Source: Pseudomonas protegens
Lineage (GTDB): Bacteria; Pseudomonadota; Gammaproteobacteria; Pseudomonadales; Pseudomonadaceae
DNA length: 64,000 nucleotides
Direction of reading: 5' to 3'
NCBI RefSeq assembly: GCF_013407925.2
Contig: NZ_CP060201.1
Coordinates: forward strand, 6,754,520 to 6,818,519
A program made the position numbers and the translations under genes. Of the stretch, positions 17,680 through 26,830 are shown one piece after another. The notes below the pieces were generated by a model that was not told the origin of the DNA, did not search any database, and saw nothing but the letters and a program-made list of their open reading frames with translations. Positions within the stretch are counted from its first letter, which is position 1; each line of letters starts with the position of its first letter.

Positions 17680-18021
17680 TTACAGGCAGTCTTGCGCGGC
17701 CTTTTCGAAATGGGACGGAGCAAAGCTGGAGGCCAGCAAATGCCGCTCATAGAGGAACACCTTGCCGCCGTTGGGGGCTTTGTAGGCTTCCAGTACGTTG
17801 TCCGCGGCCACCTTGCTGGTGACCACGATCCGGTAGCCGCGCTGCGACTGCGAAACGGTTGCGGTCTGGTCGCTGCTCTGCAGCTTGGGGATCACGCAAT
17901 CGGCGTATTGGGCGGGGGTTTTGCGGGTCTGCATGACCAGGCTCGGATCGTTGGGCGCGGAGGCACAGCCGGCCAGCACCACAGCGGCAAAAGTCATGGC
18001 AAACAGGGGTAAAAGGCGCAT
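17680..18021 (-). CDS. Small envelope lipoprotein
   Basis: A 113-residue lipoprotein of unknown function. The signal peptide MRLLPLFAMTFAAVVLAGCA ends in the lipobox VLAGC (Cys19). The mature part contains RKTPAQYADCVIPKLQSS, a core seen in many Pseudomonas hypothetical lipoproteins, and ends KAAQDCL, so two cysteines could form a disulfide. The ATG at 18021 has AGGA 8 bases upstream. It converges with the photolyase operon, 11 bp apart. Confidence 0.82.
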   Translation of the reverse strand: MRLLPLFAMTFAAVVLAGCASAPNDPSLVMQTRKTPAQYADCVIPKLQSSDQTATVSQSQRGYRIVVTSKVAADNVLEAYKAPNGGKVFLYERHLLASSFAPSHFEKAAQDCL

Positions 18022-18221
18022 CGGACACATCCTGAAGTCAAGAACGCGGGTACAGGGCGCCACGGGTTGAACCTTGCGGGCGCTATCGAGGGCGGCGATT
18101 TTCCACGGTTAGCGCGTCCAGCAAAATAGCTGTTTTTTGATTGTCACTATTACTTGAACCAATAGTTGCCCTGCGGGCAGACTGCCCGGCAGTCCAACGA
18201 CAACTAGAAAAGGATTCTTGC

Positions 18222-18485
18222 GTGCGAACTTTTGATCTTATCCGCGATGCCGTCCTGCCCGAATTTCGCGACCGGGTGGCCGACTACCTGATCGAGTATG
18301 AAAGCGTGCTGGGCGATCCCGGCGCCGATCCGCACTTGCTGCAGGCCGTGGCTTACCAGCTGCGCGGCTACCTGCGCGGCCTGAACACCACCCGGGTGCT
18401 GGGCATGGCCGAGTGGGAGGAGCTGGACCGGCGGGTGCTGGCGACCTGGTTGAGCCCGGCCCAGGACGCTGACGAAGCCGATTGA
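18222..18485 (+). CDS. Hypothetical protein, 87 aa
   Basis: A small, acidic, mostly helical soluble protein (VRTFDLIRDAVLPEFRDRVA; ends in DADEAD). I do not recognise it. A GTG start at 18222 is chosen because AGGA stands 7 bases before it; a longer frame from 18141 lacks a ribosome site. It stands alone, convergent with the large STAND ATPase gene (27 bp between stops). Confidence 0.65.
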   Translation: MRTFDLIRDAVLPEFRDRVADYLIEYESVLGDPGADPHLLQAVAYQLRGYLRGLNTTRVLGMAEWEELDRRVLATWLSPAQDADEAD

Positions 18486-18512
18486 CAGCCGCACCACCGC
18501 CCCGCCCGGCCC

Positions 18513-21500
18513 TCAGTTCCCCGAGACATCCAGCACGAAGACCTTGATGTACGGGCGCTGCGGCTCGGGGATGCTGGCCTCGAGCAGGCTCAGCATCTGC
18601 GCCGCGCTCTGCGGCACCACGCCCCCGGGGTCGGCGCGGACCTTGGCCCGCGGTCCATGCCAGAACACCCCATAGATGCCGTGACCACGGGCTCCGGGAT
18701 CGGGCGTGTAGAGCGCCATCAACTGATCCTGGATCGCGCTCCAGACGTCCTTGTGTGAACTGCGCTTGAGCTCGATCACCAGCTTGATGGGGCCGCTTTG
18801 CACCGCGATGTCCACGCGTTTGTCATGGGCCATGTGCGCCTCGGGCTCGGCCGTGATGTGGCGCGCCTCCAGTCGCGGACGCAGCAGGCTCAACAGCACG
18901 TCGCGGCAGCTTTCCTCCCATTTGGGCGTGCTGATCCGGCCCTTGATCTCGTTCCAGAAAAACTTGTGCACGTCGAGGTTGCTGCGCAGCAGGCCGGCAA
19001 TCCCTTGCAGCTCGTCCAGCACCAGCGCCTGCATGTGCTCGATAGTGCCGGGCAAACCGTTGCTCAGGACCTGCGCCACCGCCTCCCAGCCATGCCGGAT
19101 ATGCCGGGCGTCACGCCGCCGTGCATCGTTGAGCAGCAGCGCGTGGTTCAGGTAAGGGGCCCACGAGGCCAGTCGCGAATGCCCCTGCAAGCTGCGCAGA
19201 TGGCGCCGGGAGTCGTCACACCCCTTGCTCGCCAGATAACTGATCAGTCCGGCCATGAACTCATCGGCGTCCTCGGCCCTGGTATTGCTGGGGGCAAACC
19301 AATCGAAAGCCAGCGGCGTGGCCGGGTATTGATCGGCCAGCAGGCGACAGAAACAGAACGCCTGGTCGGCGGACAGCTCCATGGGGCCTTCAAACCCGCG
19401 TACCAGCCCGGTCAGGTCACGCAGGTACCAGACCACCTCATTGCGGGTGGCGGTATCGCTGGCGTGCAGCACAGCCGCGAACTCCTCCAACGACAGCAGC
19501 AGCCCCAGGGTAATGAGGAACGCCCGATGCTCCAGACCGGCGTCGCTGCTCAGCAATTGCCTGATGCAGGGGACAAAGCGTGGCGGGTCGAGGTCGCGGC
19601 ACAACGGCCGAACCACATCGTACAGAGCCGTCTTGTCCAGCGACTCCGCGCCGTTGAGGACCTTGAACACCACATCGAGTTTGTCCGCCAAGGCAATCTG
19701 CCTGCTGGCTTTCCATGACAGGCAACTGCGCTGCCTGACGCTGTCCGGCAGCAGCAGAAAGTGCAGGACGATGCAATCGATGTAGTCCGCGTACTGCGCT
19801 TGGCGCAAGGCCGAGAACCAGGCCTGCCCGGCCAGGGTCTGCTGTTCGATACAGCCGAAGATCACGAACCCCAGCAGTAAAGCGTCACAGCTGAGCGGTG
19901 CCTTGGCGCCTTGCAGCTGCTGGTACAGCGCTGCCACCGCGGGTTGATATTCCTCGGGGCACGGATAATCGCTCTCGGGCGCCTCGGCCTGCGGCTCGTC
20001 CTCGCTTGGCGGCTCGTCCTCAAGAAAACCACAGCCCACCAGCCCGGGATGGCTGGCGGCCCGGTCCAACAGGCCCAGGGCCGTCTCCGGGCGTTGCCGC
20101 AGCGCCGCGCGCAGCCCATTGAACAACCACGGATGCGGGTCGACGACGCCGGCATTGATAAACGCCAGCCATTGCAACAGTCGCGGCTCGTCCAGCTCGA
20201 CCACGGTGTGGAGATAACGCACCAGCAAGCGCAGGACGAACCTGAGCAGCTCGCCCTTGGCGTGTTCATCAGCGGTTTGTTGCCACAGCCCGGCCATGCC
20301 ATCCAGGCAATCGGCCATCTCGGACTCGGCCACCGCCTCATGCAAGCCCCAGCGCATCAGCGAGTCATCGGCGGTTCTGGGGGCGTTGCCACCCCGTCGG
20401 TACAGCTCCAGCAGCTCGCCATAGTGGGTCTGGCCTGCCAGGCGGTGACGGAGGATGTAGCCACACAGGCTTCTGGCGTGTTTTTCGTCCAGCAGGTTTC
20501 GATAGACCTGCCGCACGGCCTGCGTTCCCGGTTCCCCCAAGCGCGACAACGCCTGGGCGGCGTAGGCGCGTTCATTCAGATGGGTGCCCGGATCGGCCAG
20601 CAGTTGCGTCAGCGGCTGCAACATCGCCGGTAGCGGCTGGCCGGCGCGCAACAGGTCCAAGAGCAGCAAACGCAGTTCATGGGGCAGGCCCGAGGCGGAC
20701 AACAGGTGTTGAAAACAAGGCACCAGCCCCGACTCGGTGAAGCCCGCCAGGTTCAAGTCGGGAGGCTCCTGGCCGCGGAACCGGGGATCGGCCAAAGCCA
20801 GGCTGGCCAGCGCCTGCAGCAACTGGATCTTGCTCTGGGTGCTCAGCGAGGCGGCGTCGCCATAGACCAGGACGCCGTAAGGGTCCGCCTCGATGAACGG
20901 GCCGACCTGCGCGCCGAGAAACACCGCCAGCCAGGCATGCACACCGCGCAGGTACGAAGCCGGCTTGCCCTCGACACCGAGCAACAGGCGAATTCTGCTC
21001 AACGGCAACCCGGCGTGGAACTGCCCGGCGAGATAACGCGCCGCCAGGTACTCGGCGCTGGCCTTGTGGCCGTAGTCGAACACCCCGGGCTCGCGGGTCG
21101 AGGTAAAGACCCGGCTGGCCAGGGCCGCACGCAGCGCGGCGGTGCCGAATGCATGCAACTTGCGCAGCGCCGGATAGCGCCGGTCGTAGCGCTCGTCAGT
21201 GCTGAAACCGTCGATATCGGCCAGCAGGCGCAAGGCGCACAACAGGCCTGCCGCCTCCAGCATCTGCGGCTCCGAGAGTTGCGCATGGGGCTGGCGATCA
21301 TCACGGTGCGCCGCATTGAGCTCGTCCAGCAGCAGGATGCTGGAACGCTCGAACAGCTCCCTGCGGGTCAAGGGCCAGTGATCCTGGGCAACCACCTGGG
21401 CCAGCATCAGCAAGGTCAGCGGATTGCCGAGCATCTCTCCCAGACCGCGTTGCCGCGCCTGGTGCAGAAAGTCCTCTGGCGTCCGGCCGTGCTGCTCCAG

Positions 21501-21941
21501 TACCTGCTGCTGCTCCTCGTCACTGAGCGCCAGCAAGCGCAGCTCCTGCACCTGGTCCTTGCCTGGAAAGCAGCTGGACAGCAGCTTCAGGTCATTGAGC
21601 CCCGCCCAGTCGGCACTGCGACAGGCGATGCGCACCCGGCACGGCGGCAAGCGCCCGAGGTGGCGAATCAGGTCGTCGAAGGCGGGCCGCTCGCCATACT
21701 GCGCACGATGCTCGTCCAGGGCATCGATGAACAAAGTGCTGCCCTCGGCGATCAGCGCTGGATCGCGCAACAGAAAGCCGCGCAGCGACATGGCCCGACC
21801 ACCCGCCTGCCCAGCCCAGTGATCGAACAGATGACTCTTGCCGGCTCCGGGGTCCCCCAGCAACACCAGGCAGGTCGCGCCTTGAAAGGTGGAAAACGCA
21901 GCAACGCGGCCATCAGCCGTCAACACCATGCGATCAGTCAA
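18513..21941 (-). CDS. NACHT-like STAND ATPase with C-terminal PD-(D/E)XK nuclease-like domain
   Basis: About 1142 residues. The P-loop ATPase begins almost at once: Walker A GDPGAGKS (29-36), Walker B LFIDALDE (70-77), sensor-like RIACRSADW, and YGHKASAEYLAARYL, which matches the winged-helix end of NACHT modules. A long region of Leu-rich helical repeats (about 300-1000) follows. The C-terminal domain has the restriction-endonuclease fold pattern: EESCRDVLLSLL helix, Asp1044 in RVDIAV, then ELK (Glu1057, Lys1059), i.e. D-x12-E-x-K. The start is a TTG at 21941 with AGGA 7 bases upstream; ATG at 21929 is the alternative. It stands alone between housekeeping genes. By analogy with antiviral STAND proteins, repeats may sense a phage product and activate the nuclease; this is inferred. 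Confidence 0.8.
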   Translation of the reverse strand: MTDRMVLTADGRVAAFSTFQGATCLVLLGDPGAGKSHLFDHWAGQAGGRAMSLRGFLLRDPALIAEGSTLFIDALDEHRAQYGERPAFDDLIRHLGRLPPCRVRIACRSADWAGLNDLKLLSSCFPGKDQVQELRLLALSDEEQQQVLEQHGRTPEDFLHQARQRGLGEMLGNPLTLLMLAQVVAQDHWPLTRRELFERSSILLLDELNAAHRDDRQPHAQLSEPQMLEAAGLLCALRLLADIDGFSTDERYDRRYPALRKLHAFGTAALRAALASRVFTSTREPGVFDYGHKASAEYLAARYLAGQFHAGLPLSRIRLLLGVEGKPASYLRGVHAWLAVFLGAQVGPFIEADPYGVLVYGDAASLSTQSKIQLLQALASLALADPRFRGQEPPDLNLAGFTESGLVPCFQHLLSASGLPHELRLLLLDLLRAGQPLPAMLQPLTQLLADPGTHLNERAYAAQALSRLGEPGTQAVRQVYRNLLDEKHARSLCGYILRHRLAGQTHYGELLELYRRGGNAPRTADDSLMRWGLHEAVAESEMADCLDGMAGLWQQTADEHAKGELLRFVLRLLVRYLHTVVELDEPRLLQWLAFINAGVVDPHPWLFNGLRAALRQRPETALGLLDRAASHPGLVGCGFLEDEPPSEDEPQAEAPESDYPCPEEYQPAVAALYQQLQGAKAPLSCDALLLGFVIFGCIEQQTLAGQAWFSALRQAQYADYIDCIVLHFLLLPDSVRQRSCLSWKASRQIALADKLDVVFKVLNGAESLDKTALYDVVRPLCRDLDPPRFVPCIRQLLSSDAGLEHRAFLITLGLLLSLEEFAAVLHASDTATRNEVVWYLRDLTGLVRGFEGPMELSADQAFCFCRLLADQYPATPLAFDWFAPSNTRAEDADEFMAGLISYLASKGCDDSRRHLRSLQGHSRLASWAPYLNHALLLNDARRRDARHIRHGWEAVAQVLSNGLPGTIEHMQALVLDELQGIAGLLRSNLDVHKFFWNEIKGRISTPKWEESCRDVLLSLLRPRLEARHITAEPEAHMAHDKRVDIAVQSGPIKLVIELKRSSHKDVWSAIQDQLMALYTPDPGARGHGIYGVFWHGPRAKVRADPGGVVPQSAAQMLSLLEASIPEPQRPYIKVFVLDVSGN

Positions 21942-22182
21942 AGCCTGTTCCTTACCTGGATAAATGAGCGCCACGCGCTCCGCCGGGCCTGACGGTGAAC
22001 GCCGTACTGGCCAGCCTGCGGCGGGGTTGCAAAGAGTAACGGCAAGTCGCCGGGATGCAACCCGATCAAACGCGCAAGGTGCAGCGCCGCGATCCCGGCA
22101 GGTCGCGCATCGGCGCTGACAAGGGCCGAGCGCCGCCCCTATACTCCGTGGCTTTTTGAACCCTTGGACACCCGAGCTTGCC

Positions 22183-22563
22183 ATGACCCAGCCAGACCTC
22201 ATCTTCACCCCCGACCCAGACGCCGACTCCATCTCCTCCGACGTCGCCGCGTTCAACGGCATCCTGGTGTCGACCCAGATCCCCACCCGCGCCGACGGCA
22301 GCCTGGAACTGGGGGACATCACCCTGCAGAGCGAATGCACCCTGCAGGCGCTGAAAGTTGCCCTGGAGCGGGCCGGCAGTTCCATGGACCGGGTCATGCA
22401 CCTGACCATCTACCTCACCGACATGGCCGATCGCGCCGCGTTCAACCAGGTCTACCAGCGTTTCTTCGCCAAGCCCTGGCCGGTGCGCGCCGCGGTTGGC
22501 GTGGCCGCTCTGGCGGTGGAAGGCATGCGTGTGGAAGTCACCGCGATGGCCGCCAAGGCCTGA
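22183..22563 (+). CDS. RidA-family (YjgF/YER057c) protein
   Basis: A 126-residue Rid-family protein. The archetype deaminates reactive enamine/imine intermediates made by PLP enzymes. Visible hallmarks are FNGILVSTQIPTRADGSLEL, MDRVMHLTIYLTDMADRAAF and a C-terminal VEVTAMAAKA. The usual catalytic Arg-Cys pair of RidA (near RxCxEV) is absent: the sequence has EGMRVEVTAM, so it belongs to a divergent Rid subgroup and may not be a deaminase. ATG at 22183 is chosen; a TTG 9 codons upstream is possible. Confidence 0.85.
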   Translation: MTQPDLIFTPDPDADSISSDVAAFNGILVSTQIPTRADGSLELGDITLQSECTLQALKVALERAGSSMDRVMHLTIYLTDMADRAAFNQVYQRFFAKPWPVRAAVGVAALAVEGMRVEVTAMAAKA

Positions 22564-22686
22564 CGCCGCGGGTTTATTCGCGGCTGCGCGCAACGCGTGG
22601 CCGCCACCGGGCAGCACACGGGTGCCGGGCACGCGTTTCGCCGCTACAATGCGCGCCTTGATCCTGATAAGCCTGACTAAAAAAAC

Positions 22687-24690
22687 ATGTCCTTGCCCAA
22701 ACATCACCTGGAACTGCTCAGCCCTGCCCGCGATGTGGCCATCGCTCGCGAAGCCATCCTGCATGGCGCCGACGCGGTGTACATCGGTGGCCCGAGCTTC
22801 GGCGCCCGCCACAACGCCAGCAACGAAGTGGGCGAGATCGCCCAGTTGGTGGAGTTTGCCCGCCGCTATCACGCCCGGGTGTTCACCACCCTCAACACCA
22901 TCCTCCACGACAACGAACTGGAGCCGGCGCGCAAGCTGATCCACCAGCTGTACGACGCGGGGGTCGATGCGTTGATCGTCCAGGACCTGGGGGTGATGGA
23001 GCTGGATATTCCGCCCATCGAGCTGCACGCCAGTACCCAGACCGATATCCGCACCCTGGAGCGGGCAAAATTCCTCGATCAGGCCGGTTTCTCCCAGCTG
23101 GTGCTGGCCCGTGAGCTGAACCTCAAGGAAATCAGCGCCATCGCCGCCGAAACCGACGCGGCCATCGAGTTCTTCATCCATGGCGCGCTGTGCGTGGCGT
23201 TTTCCGGCCAGTGCAACATTTCCCACGCCCAGACCGGGCGCAGTGCCAACCGTGGCGACTGCTCCCAGGCCTGCCGCCTGCCGTACACCCTGAAGGACGA
23301 GCACGGCGGCGTGATCGCCTACGAAAAGCACCTGCTGTCGATGAAGGACAACAACCAGAGCGCCAACATCCGCGCCCTGGTGGAGGCCGGCGTGCGCTCG
23401 TTCAAGATCGAGGGGCGCTACAAGGACATGGCCTATGTGAAGAACATCACGGCCTACTACCGCCAGCGCCTGGACGACGTGCTCGAAGACCGTCCGGACC
23501 TGGCCCGGGCCTCCAGCGGCCGCACCGCGCACTTCTTCGTCCCCGATCCGGACAAGACCTTCCACCGCGGCAGCACCGACTACTTCGTCAGCGAGCGCAA
23601 GATCGACATCGGCGCCTTCGACTCGCCGACCTTCACCGGCCTGCCGGTGGGCACCGTGGAAAAAGTCGGCAAGCGCGACCTGCAAGTGGTGACCTTCGAG
23701 CCGCTGTCCAACGGCGACGGCCTCAACCTGCTGGTCAAGCGTGAAGTGGTGGGTTTTCGCGCCAACATCGCCGAAGCTCGCGGCGAATTCGAAGAAGACG
23801 GCGAGAAACGCTACCGCTATCGGGTCGAGCCCAACGAAATGCCTGAAGCCCTGCAGCGCCTGCGGCCCAACCATCCGCTGAGCCGCAACCTCGATCACAA
23901 CTGGCAACAGGCCCTGACCCGCACCTCCGCCGAGCGGCGCATCGGCCTGTCGTGGCTGGCCACCCTGCGCGAAGAACGCCTGCAACTGACCGCCACCAGT
24001 GAAGAAGGCATCAGCGCCAGCGTCGCCCTGGACGGCCCGTTCGGCGTGGCCAACAAGCCGGAGCAGGCCCTGGGCCAACTGCAAGACCTGCTCGGCCAAC
24101 TGGGCACCACCCTCTACCACGCCACCGACATCAAGCTGGACGCGCCCCAGGCCTACTTCATCCCCAATTCCCAGCTCAAGGCGCTGCGCCGGGAAGTCAT
24201 CGAAGCCCTGGACGCCGCGCGCATCGCTGCCCATCCACGGGGGTCGCGCAAGGCTGAGAGCAACCCGCCGCCGGTGTATCCGGAGTCGCACCTGTCGTTC
24301 CTGGCCAACGTCTACAACCAGAAGGCCCGGGACTTCTACCACCGCCACGGCGTGCAACTGATCGACGCCGCGTTCGAGGCCCACGAAGAACACGGCGAGG
24401 TGCCGGTGATGATCACCAAGCACTGCCTGCGCTTCTCCTTCAACCTGTGCCCCAAGCAGGCCAAGGGCGTGACCGGGGTGCGCACCAAGGTGGCGCCGAT
24501 GCAACTGGTGCACGGTGACGAAGTGCTGACCCTGAAGTTCGACTGCAAGCCGTGCGAGATGCACGTGGTGGGCAAGATCAAGGGTCACATCCTCGACCTG
24601 CCGCTGCCGGGCAGTGCCGCCGCCGAAGCCGTGGTCGGCCATATCAGCCCTGAAGACCTGCTCAAGACCATCCCCCGCGCGCCGCACTGA
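22687..24690 (+). CDS. rlhA: U32-family 23S rRNA C2501 hydroxylation protein, RlhA-like
   Basis: A 667-residue U32 'peptidase'-family protein. Full-length members with the extra C-terminal collagenase-like domain match E. coli RlhA (YdcP), which makes 5-hydroxycytidine at position 2501 of 23S rRNA; related TrhP/YegQ acts on tRNA. Signatures are ELLSPARDVAIAREAILHGA, DALIVQDLGV, the TIM-barrel ELHASTQTD, and the metal or cluster-binding cysteine region GQCNISHAQTGRSANRGDCS followed by QACRLPY. The late LCPKQAKG and CKPCEMHVVGKIKG carry further conserved Cys residues. It is transcribed alone. Confidence 0.88.
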   Translation: MSLPKHHLELLSPARDVAIAREAILHGADAVYIGGPSFGARHNASNEVGEIAQLVEFARRYHARVFTTLNTILHDNELEPARKLIHQLYDAGVDALIVQDLGVMELDIPPIELHASTQTDIRTLERAKFLDQAGFSQLVLARELNLKEISAIAAETDAAIEFFIHGALCVAFSGQCNISHAQTGRSANRGDCSQACRLPYTLKDEHGGVIAYEKHLLSMKDNNQSANIRALVEAGVRSFKIEGRYKDMAYVKNITAYYRQRLDDVLEDRPDLARASSGRTAHFFVPDPDKTFHRGSTDYFVSERKIDIGAFDSPTFTGLPVGTVEKVGKRDLQVVTFEPLSNGDGLNLLVKREVVGFRANIAEARGEFEEDGEKRYRYRVEPNEMPEALQRLRPNHPLSRNLDHNWQQALTRTSAERRIGLSWLATLREERLQLTATSEEGISASVALDGPFGVANKPEQALGQLQDLLGQLGTTLYHATDIKLDAPQAYFIPNSQLKALRREVIEALDAARIAAHPRGSRKAESNPPPVYPESHLSFLANVYNQKARDFYHRHGVQLIDAAFEAHEEHGEVPVMITKHCLRFSFNLCPKQAKGVTGVRTKVAPMQLVHGDEVLTLKFDCKPCEMHVVGKIKGHILDLPLPGSAAAEAVVGHISPEDLLKTIPRAPH

Positions 24691-24708
24691 GTGCGGACCG
24701 GCGCAGCC

Positions 24709-25590
24709 CTAAGCGGCTGCGCCGGGCGTTGCGCCCGACAGCCGCTCACTCAGCACCTGCTCCAGCTCGGCGAAAAACTGCTTGATGTGCGGCTGCTTCA
24801 AGGCTTGTGGCCGGGTCACCAGATAGACCTCCAGCGCCGCAAAGGTCATGGGCGCAAACACCTCCAGCAGATCCCCGGCCACTATCCGCGGCATCACCGC
24901 CACGCCCATCCCCTGGCGCACCGCCTCGAGCTGCGCGGTGAACGAATTCACCCTGATCTGCTTGCCCTCAAGGCCCGCGGCCTTGGCCGCGCGTATCGGC
25001 GGCAGGTTGTCCAGGGGTGGCAGCAAGCCGATGGTGGTGGCCGTGGCCGGGGTGATGGCCGGGCAGCGGCGCAGCAGGTCCGCGCTGGCGAACACCGCGT
25101 ATTCGAGCTTGCCCAGGGCTCGATAGATCAGCGACGGCTCGCCCAGGTGCGCGGTGCGCACGGCGATGTCCGTCACGCCGCGAGCCAGCTTGTGAAACTC
25201 GGCGCTGACCTGCAATTCCACCGAGCAGCCAGGATAGGCCGATGTCAGGCGATGGGCCGCTTCGAGCACACTGGAGGCAAAACCCTCGCCGGCGCTGACC
25301 AGGATGCTGCCCTGCAACTCACTCTGTGGCCCCGGGTTGCCCAGCGCCCGCTCGCGCCTGAGCCCGGCCTCCGCCGCCAGGGCCACGTCCACCAGCGCCT
25401 GGCCCCGCGGGGTCAACCAACAGCCTTCGACGCCGCGCTCCAGCAACGGCTCGCCCAGGGCCGCCTCCAGCTGGCTCAGCCGTCGCGACACCGTCGACGG
25501 CGCCACCTGCAGCAACTGGCCGGCCTGCAGAAAGCTGCCCCGGCGCCAGACCGCCAGCAATAGGCGCAGATCATCCCAATTGGCTTCCAA
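24709..25590 (-). CDS. LysR-family transcription regulator
   Basis: A 293-residue regulator. The N-terminal winged HTH is LLLAVWRRGSFLQAGQLLQV followed by APSTVSRRLSQLEAALGEPL (about residues 9-48). The C-terminal periplasmic-binding-like effector domain is of the divergent type with GEGFASSVLEAAH and AVRQGMGVAVMPRIVAGDLL. It diverges from the SDR gene at 25711, and the region between them holds a perfect 8-bp inverted repeat suited to LysR binding. It probably represses itself and controls that reductase; the inducer is unknown. Confidence 0.9.
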   Translation of the reverse strand: MEANWDDLRLLLAVWRRGSFLQAGQLLQVAPSTVSRRLSQLEAALGEPLLERGVEGCWLTPRGQALVDVALAAEAGLRRERALGNPGPQSELQGSILVSAGEGFASSVLEAAHRLTSAYPGCSVELQVSAEFHKLARGVTDIAVRTAHLGEPSLIYRALGKLEYAVFASADLLRRCPAITPATATTIGLLPPLDNLPPIRAAKAAGLEGKQIRVNSFTAQLEAVRQGMGVAVMPRIVAGDLLEVFAPMTFAALEVYLVTRPQALKQPHIKQFFAELEQVLSERLSGATPGAAA

Positions 25591-25609
25591 AACCCCACTC
25601 CCTGCCGTC

Positions 25610-25631
25610 CGCTTTGCAAATTCGCAAAGCG
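25610..25631. promoter_or_regulatory. LysR operator candidate, perfect inverted repeat
   Basis: CGCTTTGC-AAATTC-GCAAAGCG is a perfect 8-bp inverted repeat that includes the LysR T-N11-A core. It lies 20-41 bp from the LysR start and about 80-100 bp before the divergent SDR start, the classical place for a LysR recognition site. Confidence 0.65.
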
Positions 25632-25710
25632 ATTATGCAGCACCCGCTATTTTTCAGGGGTGTCGGTCAAGGTATATCTAGCGCCCTCGCCTCCCCATGG
25701 AACGGATTGA

Positions 25711-26823
25711 ATGAGCAGTACCCTGGAACACCCGGCACACATGAACACCGATAACAGCCAGATCCCCGAAATGCGCTGCACCTTCGTCACCGGTGCCACC
25801 GGCCTGCTGGGCAACAACCTGGTCCGCGAGCTGCTGGCCCGAGGCTGCAAGGTCAAGGCCCTGGTGCGCTCCAGGGCCAGGGGCGAACAGCAGTTCGGTT
25901 CCCTGCGCGGCCTGGAACTGGTGGTCGGCGACCTGGCCGATGTCGACGGCTTCGCCGCCGCGTTGCGGGGCTGCGACACGCTGTTTCATGCCGCGGCGTT
26001 CTTTCGCGACAATTACAAGGGCGGCAGCCACTGGCAGCAACTGCACACGATCAACGTCCTGGGCACTCAGCGCTTGCTGGAGCGGGCCTACGATGCCGGC
26101 ATCCGCCGCGTCGTGCATACCTCGTCGATTGCCGTGCTCAACGGCGAGCCCGGCAGCCTGATCGATGAAACCTGCCTGCGCGACCCGGCGGGCGCGGACC
26201 CCTACTACCGCAGCAAGATCCTCGCCGATCGCGTCTTGCTGGCCTTTCTCGACAGCCACTCACAGATGCAGGGGTGCATGGTCCTGCCCGGCTGGATGTG
26301 GGGCCCCGGCGATATCGGACCGACCTCTGCCGGGCAATTGCTCATCGACGTGGTACGCGGTCGCCTGCCGGGACTGGTTCCCGGCAGTTTCTCGCTGGTC
26401 GACGCCCGGGATGTGGCCCTGGCGCAGATTGCCGCCGCCCGCTACGGACGCCGCGGCCAACGCTACCTGGCGGCGGGTCGGCACATGACCATGGCCCAGC
26501 TGGTGCCGATCATCGGGCGGATCGCCGGAGTCAGCACGCCGACCCGGCCACTGCCGGTGCCCTTGCTCTATACCCTGGCGGCAGCACAGGAGGTCTATGC
26601 ACGCCTGACCGGCAAGCCGGTGTTGCTGAGCCTGGCGACCGTGCGCCTGATGCTCCGGGAAGCGGACCGCAGCCACTTCGACCCCAGCAAGAGCGAGCGA
26701 GAACTCGACCTGAGCTTGCGCTCCCTGGAACGCACCATCGGCGACACCCTGGCCTGGTACCGGGAGCACGGCTGGATCGCCCAGGCTGCCCCCGCCGCCT
26801 CAAGCAGCACCAATCGGACGTAG
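25711..26823 (+). CDS. Extended SDR / NAD-dependent epimerase-reductase, dihydroflavonol-reductase-like
   Basis: A 370-residue extended short-chain dehydrogenase. Rossmann motif TFVTGATGLLGNNLVRELLA (about 24-43), LVVGDLADVDG, HAAAFFRDNY, the catalytic Tyr/Lys in DPYYRSKILADR and a PGWMWGPGD loop, all as in dihydroflavonol-4-reductase and HpnA-like enzymes. The first ~20 residues (MSSTLEHPAHMNTDNSQIPE) look poorly conserved; ATG at 25741 (Met11) is an alternative start. Probably controlled by the divergent LysR gene. The histidine phosphatase follows 7 bp later, suggesting an operon. Confidence 0.88.
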   Translation: MSSTLEHPAHMNTDNSQIPEMRCTFVTGATGLLGNNLVRELLARGCKVKALVRSRARGEQQFGSLRGLELVVGDLADVDGFAAALRGCDTLFHAAAFFRDNYKGGSHWQQLHTINVLGTQRLLERAYDAGIRRVVHTSSIAVLNGEPGSLIDETCLRDPAGADPYYRSKILADRVLLAFLDSHSQMQGCMVLPGWMWGPGDIGPTSAGQLLIDVVRGRLPGLVPGSFSLVDARDVALAQIAAARYGRRGQRYLAAGRHMTMAQLVPIIGRIAGVSTPTRPLPVPLLYTLAAAQEVYARLTGKPVLLSLATVRLMLREADRSHFDPSKSERELDLSLRSLERTIGDTLAWYREHGWIAQAAPAASSSTNRT

Positions 26824-26830
26824 AAACCCG

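Noticed and set aside
21942..22409. N-terminal extension of the NACHT-like gene
   Set aside because: It would overlap the RidA gene on the other strand, shows no conserved sequence, and a ribosome site precedes the TTG at 21941.
22066..24687. An 873-codon open frame on the minus strand
   Set aside because: It lies wholly opposite rlhA and has the His/Gly/Val-rich composition typical of antisense frames in GC-rich genes; no domain is recognisable.
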